From Tillus elongatus (taxonomy: Eukaryota > Arthropoda > Insecta > Coleoptera > Cleridae), in assembly GCA_964006375.1 (NCBI GenBank), contig OZ023267.1, positions 22,131,739-22,195,738 of the forward strand: a stretch of DNA of 64,000 bases. Direction: 5' to 3'. The translations under genes and the position numbers were made by a program. Under the pieces are notes generated by a model, which saw nothing but the letters and a program-made list of their open reading frames with translations, had not been told where the DNA came from and ran no database searches. This document shows, piece by piece, positions 14,180 to 27,192 of the stretch; within the stretch, counting starts at the first letter, position 1, and every line of letters begins with the position of its first letter.

Positions 14180-15033
14180 TTTCAACAACACACCACGAGG
14201 ACTCACAGCCTAAACACTATCTTACCTTGGGTGTCGACAAGGAGGATAGCGGCAATTTGTTAATTCTGGACTTGAAGGTTTGGAGGTTTGGAGGAGACGG
14301 AAAAACGTGTGCCGGCAAGGAATTCCACAACTTGGAAGTCCTCGGGACAAAAGAGCGGGAATAACAAGATGTTCTGTGTCTGGTGACCTGGACAGTAAAA
14401 TGGTGCATTCGCTCTGTTCCCCTGGTAGATCTGTTGGGGGCAGCAGGTGGAGGAACTATGAAAGAAAGCTCCCCCGAGCAGTGCCTGTGCAGATATCTGT
14501 AAAAGAGAGAGAGGTCACCACCGGTACGTCGGTAGGCAAGGGATGTTAGCCTTTGGGTGAGGGTAGGGTCACCGATGAGACGTATAGCTCTCTTCTGAAT
14601 GGAGTCCAGGATAGCTAGTGTAGAAGCGGCAGCGGCACCCCAGATGTGGCAGCAGTATTCAAGGTTTGACCTTATTTTTGAAGTATATAAGGCATAGAGA
14701 TTAGCTGGTGGAAAGTATTTGCGAGTCCGGAAGAGGAAACCTAATTTCTTAGCAACCGCTTCTGCAATTGGTGTGACATGTTGGTGCCAATTGAGATTTC
14801 GATCCACAGAAATGCCAACAAATGAAAAGGACTCATTACTTTGAATAACTTGGTTGTTCATTGTGATGGGTCTAGGGCTGGTGTATCTCTCATGAGATAG
14901 AAGGCAAGACTGAGATTTGTTGGAATTGAATTGTACAAGATTTCTACTTCCCCAGTCCAATATTTTTTGGAGATCCACAGAGACAGAACCCTCTATGAGT
15001 CTGCGATCCTCATCTAATTGGGCTAAAGAGACA
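14180..15033 (-). mobile_element. LINE-A copy 3, 3' end with open C-terminal frame
   Basis: The minus-strand frame at 14217-14978 is open for 253 codons from MDLQKILDWGSRNLVQF to KLPLSSLSTPKVR. It covers the RT thumb and the C-terminal domain, including ILDSIQKRAIRLIGDP and SFVPRTSKLWNSLPAHVFPS. The RT palm and endonuclease are missing; similarity stops at about 15033. The 3' UTR ends in ttgttgaaat and an A-run, like the other copies. It cannot move by itself, but the long open frame suggests a fairly recent insertion. Confidence 0.85.
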
Positions 15034-15364
15034 GAGAAGTTTGAAAAATAGGAAAATGCAAAAAAATATTTACAAAACTACAGACTGTAGGTATAGCGAG
15101 TTGTTAAATTTGAAGAAATTGAATTACGAAAATAAGATTTTTTTCAAATTCAGTAACTATTTGAGAGCGCTCTGTATACGGCATCTCGATTTTTTCGACA
15201 AAAAATGTTAAACGAAAACCTCTCTGAATGCGTCACTTTCATGAAATTCTCCTATCTATGGGTAAATATAATTAAAAACCTCCCTAAACGCGTCATTTTC
15301 AAGGGACTGCGATTGGTAAAAATGCCGTATCACAATTTTTTGATATGTTCCAAAATGTAAAAGT
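15034..15364. other. AT-rich gap, nothing recognised
   Basis: No coding or repeat signal except phrases shared with 58120-58300 (agctctc, gcgtcattttcatgg, aaaaacgccgt). These suggest an unassigned dispersed repeat. Confidence 0.4.
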
Positions 15365-15693
15365 TAAAACAATTTTGTGGCATACGGGGTGCTCCTTTTA
15401 ATTTACTAAAAGCATATTTGACGGGAAGAAAGCAATGTATCAAAGTCACAGATAGATGGGAGAGAGTGGGTTTTGTATTCGGACTACGCAGTGACGTGCG
15501 CGGGGGTGCCTCAAGACAGTACCCCGGGCCCGCTGATTTTCGTGATTTATACGAATGAGTTGCCTACTATAACAGAAAACAGCGTTACAATATATGCAGA
15601 TGATACATCTGTGGTAATCAGGGGTCCTTCTGCTGACGCTGTACAAAGTAGGGTGGGCGATATCTTGATGAGGTTGGGTCACTGGCTCTGTCA

Positions 15694-15695
<2 letters not shown>
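15365..15695 (+). pseudogene. LINE-D reverse transcriptase fragment
   Basis: One frame reads IRGAPFNLLKAYLTGRKQC. After a frameshift, 15473 onward reads YAVTCAGVPQDSTPGPLIFV, then YTNELP, then IYADDTSVVIRGPSADAVQ. These are the RT fingers/palm with motif B (GVPQ, where the usual G after Q is D) and an intact YADD box. The sequence stops at a (TA)n array. The family is APE-type, Jockey or CR1-like, and differs from LINE-A. It has no other copy in the window. Confidence 0.8.

Positions 15696-15771
<76 letters not shown>
15696..15771. repeat. (TA)n microsatellite
   Basis: A pure TA array that truncates or adjoins the LINE-D RT fragment. The usual flanks are not seen. Confidence 0.95.
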
Positions 15772-15777
<6 letters not shown>

Positions 15778-15834
15778 TAATAGCTCATGTTGTAGATAGG
15801 ACTGCTTGCATTGCAACTTGAAAGTGATGGGTGA

Positions 15835-16663
15835 TATAAATGTTTTCTCCTTACAAGCATGGATTAAAATTGGATGAAAATTTCAATAATGCTACAATAA
15901 ATCTGTTCCTTAAAAATAAAAAAGAAATGTTGTATTACCAACCACTTATGGGCCAACCTGTAACTTTTATAATATTTTCCTGTATCTTAAATAATAACGG
16001 ATATGTTGTGCTTTACAGTAAAAATGCACCACCCTGTATATATCTAATCAAGTAAAAACTGAAATTGACCCCGAAGAGGCCTAGCTCGCACACCTTTGAA
16101 GAAATATTTTGAAAATTTTAAAGTCGCGGTCTTCTCAATAACGATTCTTTTCTACGAAAATTCGCGAAACCACAAACTCTATAACTAAAACATCAGAGTA
16201 GGGGTCTATTTAAAATGAATTTTCTGCAAATATTTTAGTAAAATGAATGACAATGATGGCCAAAGCTGTAACTTAAGGTTTTGTAAAACACATTTATTAT
16301 GACATTTCCTTTATATATCCCGTATTTGTTTCAAATTCTCCGTCTAAAAATTGCAAATTTTGACATTTTAAGAAGAAAAACTATAAAATTTGTAAACTAA
16401 TTTTTCTGTTATTTCTTGACCTTCTTGCGTGAAGAAAACCTCACCTTTGTAGTATACAATAGATCTTGTTATCCCACACAAAATATTTTAGTTTTGTACA
16501 TTTCTCTGATCATTAGTGGCACCCAATTTTTGTTAAAATGTTAATAACTTTTTTCCTTTCCACTTTTCCTGGATAACGAACTTATCCAAGCCACGTGCAA
16601 ACGAAAGTCACCTACCAAATTTTATCAAAATCGGCCCATTATTTTATGAGTTATCGGTGTGAC

Positions 16664-16752
<89 letters not shown>

Positions 16753-16805
16753 TATAAACACAGATCTCCTCTTTGGTGAATTTTTTTTAAAGAAAATCCA
16801 CTAAA
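15835..16805 (+). repeat. TA-array element, long form
   Basis: The long form reads in this order: lead block (ttacaagcatggattaaaat, cacttatgggccaacctgta, ataacggatatgttgtgctt); a right-flank-like module without an array (aaactgaaattgacccc, about 16050-16150); a second block (gtctatttaaaatgaatttt, aatgaatgacaatgatgg); left flank (gataacgaacttatccaagc...gagttatcggtgtgaca); (TA)n at 16669-16748; and a short right flank. The same order occurs at 22690, 46080, 50830 and 58340. Confidence 0.8.
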
Positions 16806-18299
16806 ATGCATCTTGCCTTACATATTTGTACAACATCGTTTCAATGTTAAACAATTTGTGTTGATTATGCTGTTGGTACAATATTGTGCCTAGTGAAACA
16901 TGGGATGTCGATTCTCTAATATACTTCTAGTAGATATTTTAGGCAAAGTTGGCAGGAGCTAAAATTTTTAATTAATTCCAGCTTGTAGCTTATAAAAAAA
17001 AAGACAACGTAAACTGTGTTTTAAATCACAATCTCCTGTGTGTTATCAAAATGTGGAAATGGATGTAAAGATAATATAAAGAAGAGGGAGAGAGAGAGAG
17101 AGAGCGAGAGATGAAGGCAGAGAGGCGGATGCTATTAGGTATAATTTTAGTGAAGTGGGACTTATCCCCAGGAGCTATCAGATCTATTGTTTGATTCATA
17201 GTAAGCAGATCCAGTTAGCGAATGGACCTGGAATTCATAAAATAGCTGTTATTTCTGCAATTCCCATTCTATGGCTATAAAGTAGCAGGATTGCTCTTAG
17301 TGCCGGCCACTGGAGGTGGTAATTGATGGCAACTTTGCAGTATTAGTATTAGTAAGCATTGTAGAGTAGAACAAAAGCTGCCCCAAGAACTTGTAGCCAA
17401 CCGTACCGCGTACCGCAAACTTCCCTACGGCTTCTCTTTACGCTTTCCCAACTTTCTATTAATGCGGCCAGCTTCACTCTACCCTATTTTATCATATCTG
17501 TTGCAACAAGTCAGGGCGAATTAACATAAAGTCACTTCGTATCGGAACGGCCTGTTTCTGAAACATGCAAATCTGTGTTGCGCTGTCAGCGGTTACCTTG
17601 AGAAATGAATCGGAAAAGGGAAAACCTGAAATCCATTAATAAATTCTACGCCACCTGGAGATACCATCTGGCAGCTTGTTTTTTATTCGAGAAGAAATTT
17701 ACTTAACACGCGAACTGAGTTAATTATTGAATGACAAGCATTTCTAGATAAATTAGCAAGTCACAAACTGAAAAACATTGTCAGGTGTTTTATATAAAAA
17801 AAAATGTACGACTTTAAGGCGCATAGAGGAGCAAGATAATATTATAATGAATAGCTATGTAATATGGCGACACCACACTTGATTTGGCGTAAGGCTTTAT
17901 TCGCTCTTACCTAATTTTTATCTAAAAGGTATTTGTTAGGTCTCTCCTAATTTATTTAGAATTTTCTGTAATAACAAAACTAAAAAATTGACTCAAAAAT
18001 GCATCTTTGTTTAGCGAACAAGAAAAAAATACCTTTTTATGAAAATCCGCAATCACAAGATAATATGCATGGGTACCTAAAAATTCATGAACCAAATATT
18101 TCTGTTAGACCGTTAATTAGCTATCTTAATATACCAAATCTTAAGATAACCAGCGGATTGGTTTTACTTGCATTGCAATATATTCAGTTAAAAATGATCT
18201 GGCATAAAATTCTAATAAACTAGGTGATTATTAAAATATCCTCGCTTTGCAGCCAGGCAGGCACGAAGCCGTTTTGTAAAGCTGCACTTTACTCACAGA
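16806..18299. other. Low-repeat gap with a short (GA)n tract
   Basis: Apart from a (GA)n tract near 17085-17110, this 1.5-kb stretch shows no recognised element and no convincing open frame. The 74-codon frame at 17999-18223 has no domain or coding character. It is one of the few places where unique host sequence may remain. Confidence 0.5.
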
Positions 18300-18309
18300 A
18301 AATGTTAGG

Positions 18310-18753
18310 TTAATTGCCGACTGCCCGGAGGACCGCCTGGCTATCCGAGCAAATGTATACGCATTTCTCGGGGCTCATCGTCAGATCCTGTCGATTGGCT
18401 ACAGACAGGATAGCGTACACCTCCGTCTTGAATGCCGTGGTATATGCGCCCAGAGCATAACCCTGGCGCACCCCCACGCTGTGGATGTATATTCCTGCCC
18501 CGGAGAAGTGTTGATCCTCCAGCCGCGATCCGTCGGTAAAACAGAACAAGCTTGCGGGCTGGAATGCAACCTCATTTTCCCTCCAATGATCGCTACTGGG
18601 GATTCTGAGGGTATATGGCTTAGTCAACCTAATATCGTCCTCTGCATTCCTTACCTTGATGGTGGAAATCGGAATTTTCTTTTCCACCTCCTTGGCGATT
18701 CTTGCATGTCCTATTATTGCTTCCTCTCCGCACCAGTTTCCAGAGTCTCGCAT
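18310..18753 (-). pseudogene. LINE-B RNase H domain, truncated
   Basis: The frame reads ASLFCFTDGSRLEDQHFSGA, then FKTEVYAI, then YICSDSQAVLRAV. These are the first three of the four acidic positions of RNase HI (D in TDGS, E in TEVY, D in SDSQ). The last aspartate and the CCHC tail are lost at the truncated 3' end near 18300. In intact relatives this domain removes the RNA template during second-strand synthesis. Confidence 0.8.
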
Positions 18754-19247
18754 TCTAAGATGCGACTCTATGGCCTCCCTTCAGATACAGCTGGGAAGCG
18801 GTGTCAGCATCAGCAAGACTTCTAGCTTGGCTGAGGGTCTCGTCCTCATAGTGTCTGTCAAACCCAGGATTGTCAGCCTTTGGTGTTTGGCCAGCTTCTT
18901 GGTAGCAGTTTGGTTCACACCACACTACCAGACCAACGCCCCGTAGAGGATTCTCGGCCTGATGATCGTAGTGTAAATCCAATAAAGGAGTTGAGGATTA
19001 AGTCCCCAGGTCCTCCCTATCACTCAACGCAGCTGCCAGAGGGTCGCTACTTACTACTCTTTCTACTTGCGACCCCCATGTTAGTTTGGAGTCTAGGAGG
19101 ACCACCCCCAGATATTTGACCTCCCGCACTAAAGCTAAAGGTTTTCCAAACATCGCGGGCACCCTGAACCCCTCCATATTCAATTTTCTTGGTAAATTGG
19201 ATCATCTGCGTCTTCCCTGAGCTTACGGAGAGTCCGAGCTCACCACA

Positions 19248-19652
19248 CTACCTTTCTATTATGCTACAGGCAGCTTGCGTGCACTCACAAAAGATGCCGA
19301 GGAATTTGCCGGTGACTAAGACCAGCCCATCATCAGCGTACGTATAGGCATAGAAGCCATTCTCGAAGAGCCGCTCAATGAGGCCGTCCATGACCAGACA
19401 CCATAGATAAGGTGAAAAGCATCTGCCCTGAGGACACCCGCGCGTCACCCCAACGTCCAGTCCCCGGCCTCTCAAGGTCAGCAAGACTCTCATATTCTCC
19501 AGCATGCTCGCCACCCAACTTATTAGGGACATAGGCGATCCCCTGTCCTGTAGGGCGGCACAAAGAGTATCGATCCTTGCCCTATCAAAGGCCCCCTCTA
19601 CATCGAAAAACACAGCTAGTGTGCTCTCACCGTAGTGTAGCGTCCTTTCCAC
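19248..19652 (-). pseudogene. LINE-B reverse transcriptase palm
   Basis: The 134-residue frame contains motif A (TLAVFFDVEGAFDRARID), motif B (GVTRGCPQGRCFSPYLWCLV) and motif C (YAYTYADDGLVLV), with the catalytic aspartates intact. The fingers are in separate frames upstream, with PFKSAGSDGIFPVLLQ readable at 19782-20093. The palm itself looks undamaged, but the element around it is broken by frameshifts. Confidence 0.85.
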
Positions 19653-20954
19653 CTTTCGCGTGGCAGCGTGGAGCGCCGTCTCCGTTGATTTCCCCCTATG
19701 GTACGCGTGCTGATTTTAATGGAAGGGGTGATCCCTGAGGATCCCTCCCAACAAAATCCTTTTTAATAATATATGAATGCCTTAATCAGGAAGGAGGAAG
19801 GATGTAAGGCTGATTAGCCTGTACGCCTTGGACGGCGTGTAGTCCTCCTTTCCCGGTTTAGAAGACCCCCCTAACCCGGCGCCAGGCCTTTGAGACATAG
19901 CCCCACCCAGGCTGACCCAGAAAACCTCCTTTATGTTGGGACGCAGTATATACAGGCCCCTTTGGAGCAGGACTGGAAAGATTCCATCAGAGCCTGCAGA
20001 CTTAAATGGAGCAAGCTCGTTCACCTCCCAGGTTACAGAGCCATACGTGACCACCACCTCCGCCAGCTGCCAGTAGACATTTGAGACCGACACCGGCCCA
20101 AGTCAGCGACCCCCGTGACGGCTCCACCGCCCGCACGGTGAACTTCGGCGAGATGACGCAAGGTCTCCTCGTCAGTGTTGGTCCAGGTCCCGTCCGGTTT
20201 CCTTAAGGGTCCTCTAGTACTACCTGACTCCTGTTTGAGTACCCTTACCAGCCTTGCTGCGTCCGGCAAGGAATTAACTTCCCCTCAGTACGCGCGCCAG
20301 ACAGCGCGTTTACTCCATTGTAATTCCTTCTTAAACTCCCTTCTGGCAGTTCTAAACTCGTCCCAGGCCGCCTCACCAGATTCTCGAACCGCTCGGTTTA
20401 AAGCCCTCTGAGTCCGCCCGCGTAGTGCGGCAAGATGCCTGTTCCACCATCGGACTTTGATGGACCGCTCTCCCCTGAGTGGTGACACGGCTTCGTAGAC
20501 TGCCAGTAACTTACCTTCTAGGGCCTCGGCCTCGCTATCTAATGCCTCTATAGAGCCCTCTTCCCTCTGAGATCCTTGGCGACCCACCAAGACCCGTTAC
20601 GTAGGCATCACAGTCGGTCTTCCTTGGATTTCTCCTGGGGGGGGGGAGGACCCTCACGGTCCACATCTAATTCAAAGCTGATCATACGATGATGAGACAT
20701 TGATATGTGTTTCGTCACCCTCCAGCTAGATATATCCTGGTGTTTTTAAAAAACAATATCGGATTTAGATGTATTCTGCAACTTTCATTTTGAACGTTAT
20801 TGTTTGTTTTAGAATTATTTTTGTTTTGCTTTTATGTGTTATTTAAAGAAACATTTCCTTAATTGTTATATGATTGTATGCGTTATGTTATTTTTATTGT
20901 TAACTCGTAGACATATCTGTGCCATTTAGGTGACATTGTTAATATATACATCAT

Positions 20955-21035
20955 ACATTATACATTGCTAGCAAAACGATCGTTAGTGCTGAAAATTTTC
21001 TTCTGGTGAATTGGGTTCTGTAAGACATACTCAAC
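20955..21035 (+). repeat. Penelope-type terminus scrap
   Basis: The blocks gctagcaaaacgatcgttag and gtgaattgggttctgtaaga correspond to the ribozyme stem III and end region of the P termini at 10933-11010. The CTGATGA half is missing. Confidence 0.45.
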
Positions 21036-21348
21036 AATAAATGTTCTTTGTCTAAAGCTTTCTTACGTAACTGCTAAAAAATACCAACGCACCGCAGTCT
21101 GTTTGACTTATTTTTTTAAAGTTTAGTTAGATTGAAACGAATACCAATCAATGTAGAATTTTTTCCTCCTCGCAAAAACTTTTTATTTTCTCTGCAGACA
21201 ACTTTAAAATATTGCGAAACTGGAAAAATAGCCTTTACGTCTGTATTATTTATTCTGTGCTGGTTATAATAAAATAAAAATTTGTCACTAAGTAAAACTT
21301 AGGTTAGGTTATGGTTTGTGTAGCAGTCACCAATATAATGATTAGAAG
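21036..21348. other. AT-rich gap, nothing recognised
   Basis: No recognised feature in this stretch, which precedes an X element. Confidence 0.4.
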
Positions 21349-21660
21349 TCTAGGCGCAGCAAGTGCGTTATGAAGGTGAATTTTCATAAAAATGTTTTAA
21401 ATAGCAAATTAGTGTTTTTTTTTAAGAAAGCCGACATCAAATTTGGTTACCAGTATAACATATATAGTAGAAACAATGTACCATATTTCATGAAAATAAC
21501 TTTACGGTTTGAAAATGTATTTTTCGAAAATAAACTTAAAATTTTCCCGAAAAAATTAGTTTCCTGGCCAACGAACCTTATAGGTTAATAGCAAATGGAG
21601 CTAATCAAATTTGAGGCATTCAATCAAAATTCGCTACCATAACGCACTTGCTGAGTCCCG
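21349..21660 (+). mobile_element. X element, complete 312-bp copy
   Basis: It starts tctaggcgcagcaagtgcg and ends with the inverted terminus taacgcacttgctgagtccc. The body has catcaaatttggttaccagt, aacatatatagtagaaacaa and cctggccaacgaacct. There is no coding capacity, so it is a non-autonomous, MITE-like element. The copy at 45756-46067 has the same length and order. Confidence 0.85.
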
Positions 21661-21784
21661 AATTTATTTTCTTACAAACATGCATTATAATTTCGTGGTC
21701 GAAATTCCATACATTTAAGGTCAGCTCAGAACTGATACCGACCGGGGAATCCGTCTGTCTAATTAAAACAAATCATTGTTTAAT

Positions 21785-21950
21785 CTGTTTCAACTGAACA
21801 GATTTTCTTGGATAACAAACTTATCCAAGCTACTGGCAAAAGTAAGGTACTTACCAAATTTGATCAAAATCAGCCTATTCTTTTTTGAATTATCGGTGTG
21901 ATACATATACATTCATATATATGTTTTTTAAAAAAATTCACTAAAACTGG
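21785..21950 (+). repeat. TA-array element with collapsed array
   Basis: The left flank is complete (ggataacaaacttatccaag...gaattatcggtgtgataca), but the array is reduced to a few units. The end palindrome (aaattcactaaaac) follows almost directly. Confidence 0.75.
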
Positions 21951-22685
21951 CTTTGCATTTGATGTAGCTTCAATGTTAATTCTTAAATAGTATCTTAAAA
22001 TTTATAAAAATAAAACTAAATCGCCGTTATAAAAACGAACATTAAAACCGCGGTGGCAAAACTCTCCTAGTAAAGACGATAGCTTAATATATTTAAGTGC
22101 AAATTTAATTTAAGAAGAACATTTTTTCCTGAAATAAGGAAAACCTACAACAATTCAAGTTGATCTGCGGTTAGAGGATAACGTTTAGATTTTGCGAAAT
22201 TCCTCGACACGTTTTCCGTCCTGATGATTTGATGTCTCTATTGAAGAGGAACCTAATATGATAAATGTGATAGCTTGTTGACAGAGGCATGTAGCTCGGA
22301 TGCCATCAAGGGAGAATTGCTGCCTGAATATTTGACATCGATCCAATTTCTATTAGGCGATGGGTCAAATTATATCAGCCGATAAACCACTCTATTTTGC
22401 TGTTCTTGTTTTGTAACATATTAAGGGATATGCCAATTTTCAATTATATTACAGATAATTGATAGAATCTATTACAGGTTTTAGTGATTGACGTATAACA
22501 GATCATAAATTTGGATTGCGGCAACGTGCATAGAAACATATTGGGGGCTTCAAACAAATAAATAAAAAATTGGTGGAATATGACATTATTTGGTAGTTAG
22601 TTACTTAATTTAAATTTAAAAAGTAGTAAAATCAAATGGGTGAAACTGTATTTGACAAAATTGAAACTCCCCAATGAAACTGCAT
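21951..22685. other. AT-rich gap, nothing recognised
   Basis: No coding similarity or known repeat was recognised. Confidence 0.4.
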
Positions 22686-22689
22686 TCAT

Positions 22690-24033
<1,344 letters not shown>

Positions 24034-24513
24034 AATGAAGGTTTTGGGTTTTATTTTAGTAAAATGAAGGACAATGACGATTGAAACTAAGACCTCAGGC
24101 TTTGTAAAACATTCTTCTTGAGACATTTTATTTCCATAGCCCGTATTAGATTCAAGTTATTTTCCTAAATGTTGCCAATTTTGACGTTTAAATCGCAACT
24201 TTGACATTTTGTGAAAAACCCCAATTTATTTTTGTTTAAATGCCTATAACTTTTTTGTCTTTTGACATACATAGCTAAATTTTGGTTGGTGACTTACATA
24301 TAATGATATAAATAAGCGTAACAAATTTGGTTGCCCTTACTTTTTTAATTCCGGAGATATAAATTTTTTTCTAAAGAAAATACAAAATTTTCCGGGAAAA
24401 CCTCAGCGCATTTTCCTGCCTAATAAACTTATCCAAGCCGCTTGCAAAAGGAAAGGCACTCACCAAGTTTCATCAAAATCGGTCCATTATTTTTTTAGTT
24501 ATAGGTGTGACAC

Positions 24514-24612
<99 letters not shown>

Positions 24613-24725
24613 GAAACCAACCTCGGTTTTGGTCCTAAATATCGCTCATTTAAAGAAATTTTTTCAAAATTCAAAAGTCGGGATCTCCTCATTAGTGAAT
24701 TTTTTTAAAGAAAATTCACTAAAAA
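24034..24725 (+). repeat. TA-array element, second copy in tandem
   Basis: The second block (aaaatgaaggacaatgacga) starts immediately after the previous right flank. The left flank (aataaacttatccaagccgc...), (TA)n at 24518-24606 and the right flank ending at the palindrome follow. The two elements are arranged head to tail. Confidence 0.85.
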
Positions 24726-25027
24726 ATACTATCAATCAATCTGTTTGCTTATCCAAATTGACAATGGATTTTCATGAAGGGTTTAGAGATAAATGAAATG
24801 TCTGGTAAAAAAAGCCTTTAATTACGTTCCTTTTAATCATGGCAAACCCGGACGTGGTGACGTTTAGAAATAATATCTATTAAAAATATATTATGTCACC
24901 GAGCCACATTTTAGCATTAAGAATTAGCACGACAGTTTTGTGAAAGGCAATGAGAACATTTATCGTGGAGGCCGACAGCAGCATCTCCAGGCTTAAAGCA
25001 GCCAGAAGATGAATATGGAAGTTGCTT
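24726..25027. other. Gap, nothing recognised
   Basis: No recognised feature. Confidence 0.4.
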
Positions 25028-25160
25028 ATTAGTCAATTTTCATTAAGAAAATTCGCTAAGAGAGAGGTATCGTTGGTAAGATTTTTAAAAAAATTCTTCA
25101 AATGAGGGAGAATCCCTAGAATCCAAATCCAAGGTTAGTCGAAAAGTTACAAAGTTTTGA
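25028..25160 (-). repeat. TA-array element right flank, reversed
   Basis: On the minus strand this reads ggatttggattctagggatt...tctccctcatttgaaga, then the ctctcttagcgaattttctt palindrome. The array is absent; the sequence continues directly into the P1-type segment. Confidence 0.65.
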
Positions 25161-25189
25161 CACTCAAATTTTTGATTTACTACTAAATA

Positions 25190-25525
25190 AATAATAAATA
25201 ATTTACGATATGACCGGAAATTACTTCTGAATGGGTGCCTATAATGTTAGATAAGGTCAGCCAGATATATGAGAGTTATGCTGCAATTGCAAAGAAATGC
25301 TCTAAATCAAACTTCAAACGAACAGGCTACAAAATATGTCACAATAAACAATCAGCGGGGTTGCTGTTTGCCGAAAATCTCATTTAAATCTGAAGATATC
25401 AGAAAAATATATAGTAATAAATACAATTTTTAATGAAAGTGATTCAATTTGTTCAAAAGCAATCTAGAACAAATTTTTATTATGTAAAAATCATAAGCTT
25501 CCCTTTCTTCACGGTATTTAAAAGC
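25190..25525 (-). repeat. P1 Penelope-like 3' region, second copy
   Basis: The minus strand matches about 6070-6410 block by block: aaataccttg/gaagaaagggaagctt, atatatttttctgatatctt, ccccgctgattgtttattgt, ccttatctaacattataggc. It covers the last codons and 3' UTR of P1. Divergence is modest, so P1 exists as a multi-copy family. Confidence 0.75.
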
Positions 25526-25559
25526 CATCTCCTTATCCTAGTTTAATCTGACAACACCA

Positions 25560-25835
25560 GTTATTTGGCATTTGTTATAATTCAATTTCTCATTAAACTG
25601 GAATCCTCAGTTTTGATGCACACTAAAACCTAGATAAAAGCAGCGCGGGTACTTAATTTAAAAAAATAACACAATGAGCTTCACAGGTAACGACAAATTT
25701 TTATAGCAAACCATTTTTGTTATTTTGTGTGCAGAAACTGGTTCGATTGAGTTGACTAAAATGGATCGACTAATAAGGAAAAATACCTGCCACGTTTATA
25801 ATTTGGCAGGTACATTCCTTTTGTAAATAAAAATT
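25560..25835 (+). repeat. Foldback/X-related sequence
   Basis: It shares ataacacaatgagcttcaca-type and gattgagttgactaaaa blocks, plus the hairpin acctgcca...tggcaggt, with 26560-26745. It is a diverged relative of the foldback element at 9913-11619. Confidence 0.6.
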
Positions 25836-26419
25836 ATATTTTGGGTACGTTTGCAGATTAGCAAACGGGGACTTTTCAGAAAAAAATTCAGAAGAATGCT
25901 TAGATCCTTCTGTATGCACAAACCGCAACAAATATTTCTTGCAAACAGCCCCCAAGAAAGTTACGGGACCAGGAGTGAAGAGGGGTGTTAGGCGGGGAAG
26001 AAGATAAAAGGGAAATGTGAGCTGAAAGTGCGAAAAATTCAGCTTAGTTGGACCTCTATCCCATTTTGCAGCTATACCTCCTTAAAATTCTGTTTATCCC
26101 GCCCAGAGCCCCTAACATTCACCGGAGGTCCCGTAACTTTCTTGCGGGCTGTTCCCAAGCAACTTTTATTGTTTACATTGTTCTTGTTTATGCTTTGAGG
26201 GTGGTTGTAGGCATGTAGATGGGGAAGGGGTACCCCTAGACAAAGCAGCGAATAAAAATTTTCAATGTATGTTTTAATTGTTACCCCAGTTTATTTGTTT
26301 AAAACATTTTTCCAAAAATGAAATTGAGGTTGTCTTGTTTGTCAGTCTTACATAGAGAGCTACAATATTTCATCATTTCCAAAAATTATGGATACAGCAA
26401 CGGTAAATAACTGTTGAAA
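25836..26419. other. Gap, nothing recognised
   Basis: A near-repeat of cccgtaactttcttgcgggc (about 26131) and its loose complement (about 25955) gives weak dyad symmetry. No gene was recognised. Confidence 0.35.
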
Positions 26420-27018
26420 AGGGTCTGGGTGCAGGAAGTACATTTATGATAGAGAATAATTGTCAAAATATTTGAAATCCGATAACTCATTTTCCTATTA
26501 AGCTAGAATCTTCAATCTTGAACCATCGTAACACCTATGTAAACGAAGCGTGGGTACTAAATTAAAGAAAAATAACACAACTTCGCGGATACATACTAAT
26601 TAGTTTTGAAAAACCTTTTTTGTTGTTTTTTTTTGTTGGAAAAACTAGTTTGATTGAGTTGACTAAAACAAAACCATCCAAGCAATTAAAAGGAAAAATA
26701 CCTGCCATATTTATAATTTGGCAGGTACATTTCCTTTGTAAATAATTAAATTTTTTCAGGCAAACTTTTATGACTGTAATGAAATTTGTAACACAATTTT
26801 TTAAAGAGATTTGCAGCACTAACATATATCTCTGGCAAATTATAATTTCCTAGCTCCATAGAAAATAGAAATTTCTTCAAATAATCGTTAACTGGGACCT
26901 CTAAAACCGGTCTCCCAGGTCCATTTAAATTTAAAGAATTAGTTTTAATAATATACCTTACTAGTGTAAAATTCTTATGAAAATTCACCACTATAGTGCA
27001 CTTGCTGCGCCCCGAACA
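26420..27018 (+). mobile_element. Foldback element, diverged left and good right half
   Basis: The left end (ctgggtgcaggaagtac) is a degenerate form of the X terminus. From 26690 to 27018 the sequence follows 11270-11619 closely, including aattagttttaataatatac and the terminus gtgcacttgctgcgccccga. It has no coding sequence. Confidence 0.7.
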
Positions 27019-27030
27019 TTTTTATTTTAT

Positions 27031-27118
27031 TTTATTAAAGCAGCAAAATGGAGTCTGTGCACTTATGAGTGCATAGAAACTTATAAGTGCACAGACTCCA
27101 TTTTGCTGCTTTAATAAA
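27031..27118. repeat. Perfect 36-bp inverted repeat
   Basis: Arms 27031-27066 and 27083-27118 are exactly complementary. The left arm contains gcagcaaaatggagtctgtg. They are separated by 16 bases. It lies directly outside the right end of the foldback element. Confidence 0.92.
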
Positions 27119-27192
27119 CTTAAAAATAAGCGTCATCGATGTTCATTCTCTAGCTGTCTCAAGTCTGGAGATGCTATCATTCTTTTTTTTTA

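Larger units (their letters stand above)
18300..20745 (-). mobile_element. LINE-B: R1/LOA-type LINE, decayed
   Basis: On the minus strand the order is endonuclease end (SMSHHRMISFEL at about 20690, where the family SDH box reads SHH), linker and RT fingers (20285-20590, 20033-20269, 19782-20093), RT palm (19248-19652), thumb region (18998-19183, 18755-18982) and RNase H (18310-18753). The carboxyl end and 3' UTR are missing. It is much more GC-rich than its surroundings. APE endonuclease, RT and RNase H together point to the R1/LOA/I group. Every domain is in a different frame, so the copy is dead. Confidence 0.85.

Noticed and set aside
17999..18223. 74-codon frame in a low-repeat gap, a candidate small gene
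   Set aside because: No domain, signal peptide, biased codon use or splice context supports it, and frames of this length are common in AT-rich DNA.
18481..18946. Plus-strand frames of 96-114 codons
   Set aside because: They are antisense to the LINE-B RNase H and thumb, where the minus strand carries recognisable motifs.
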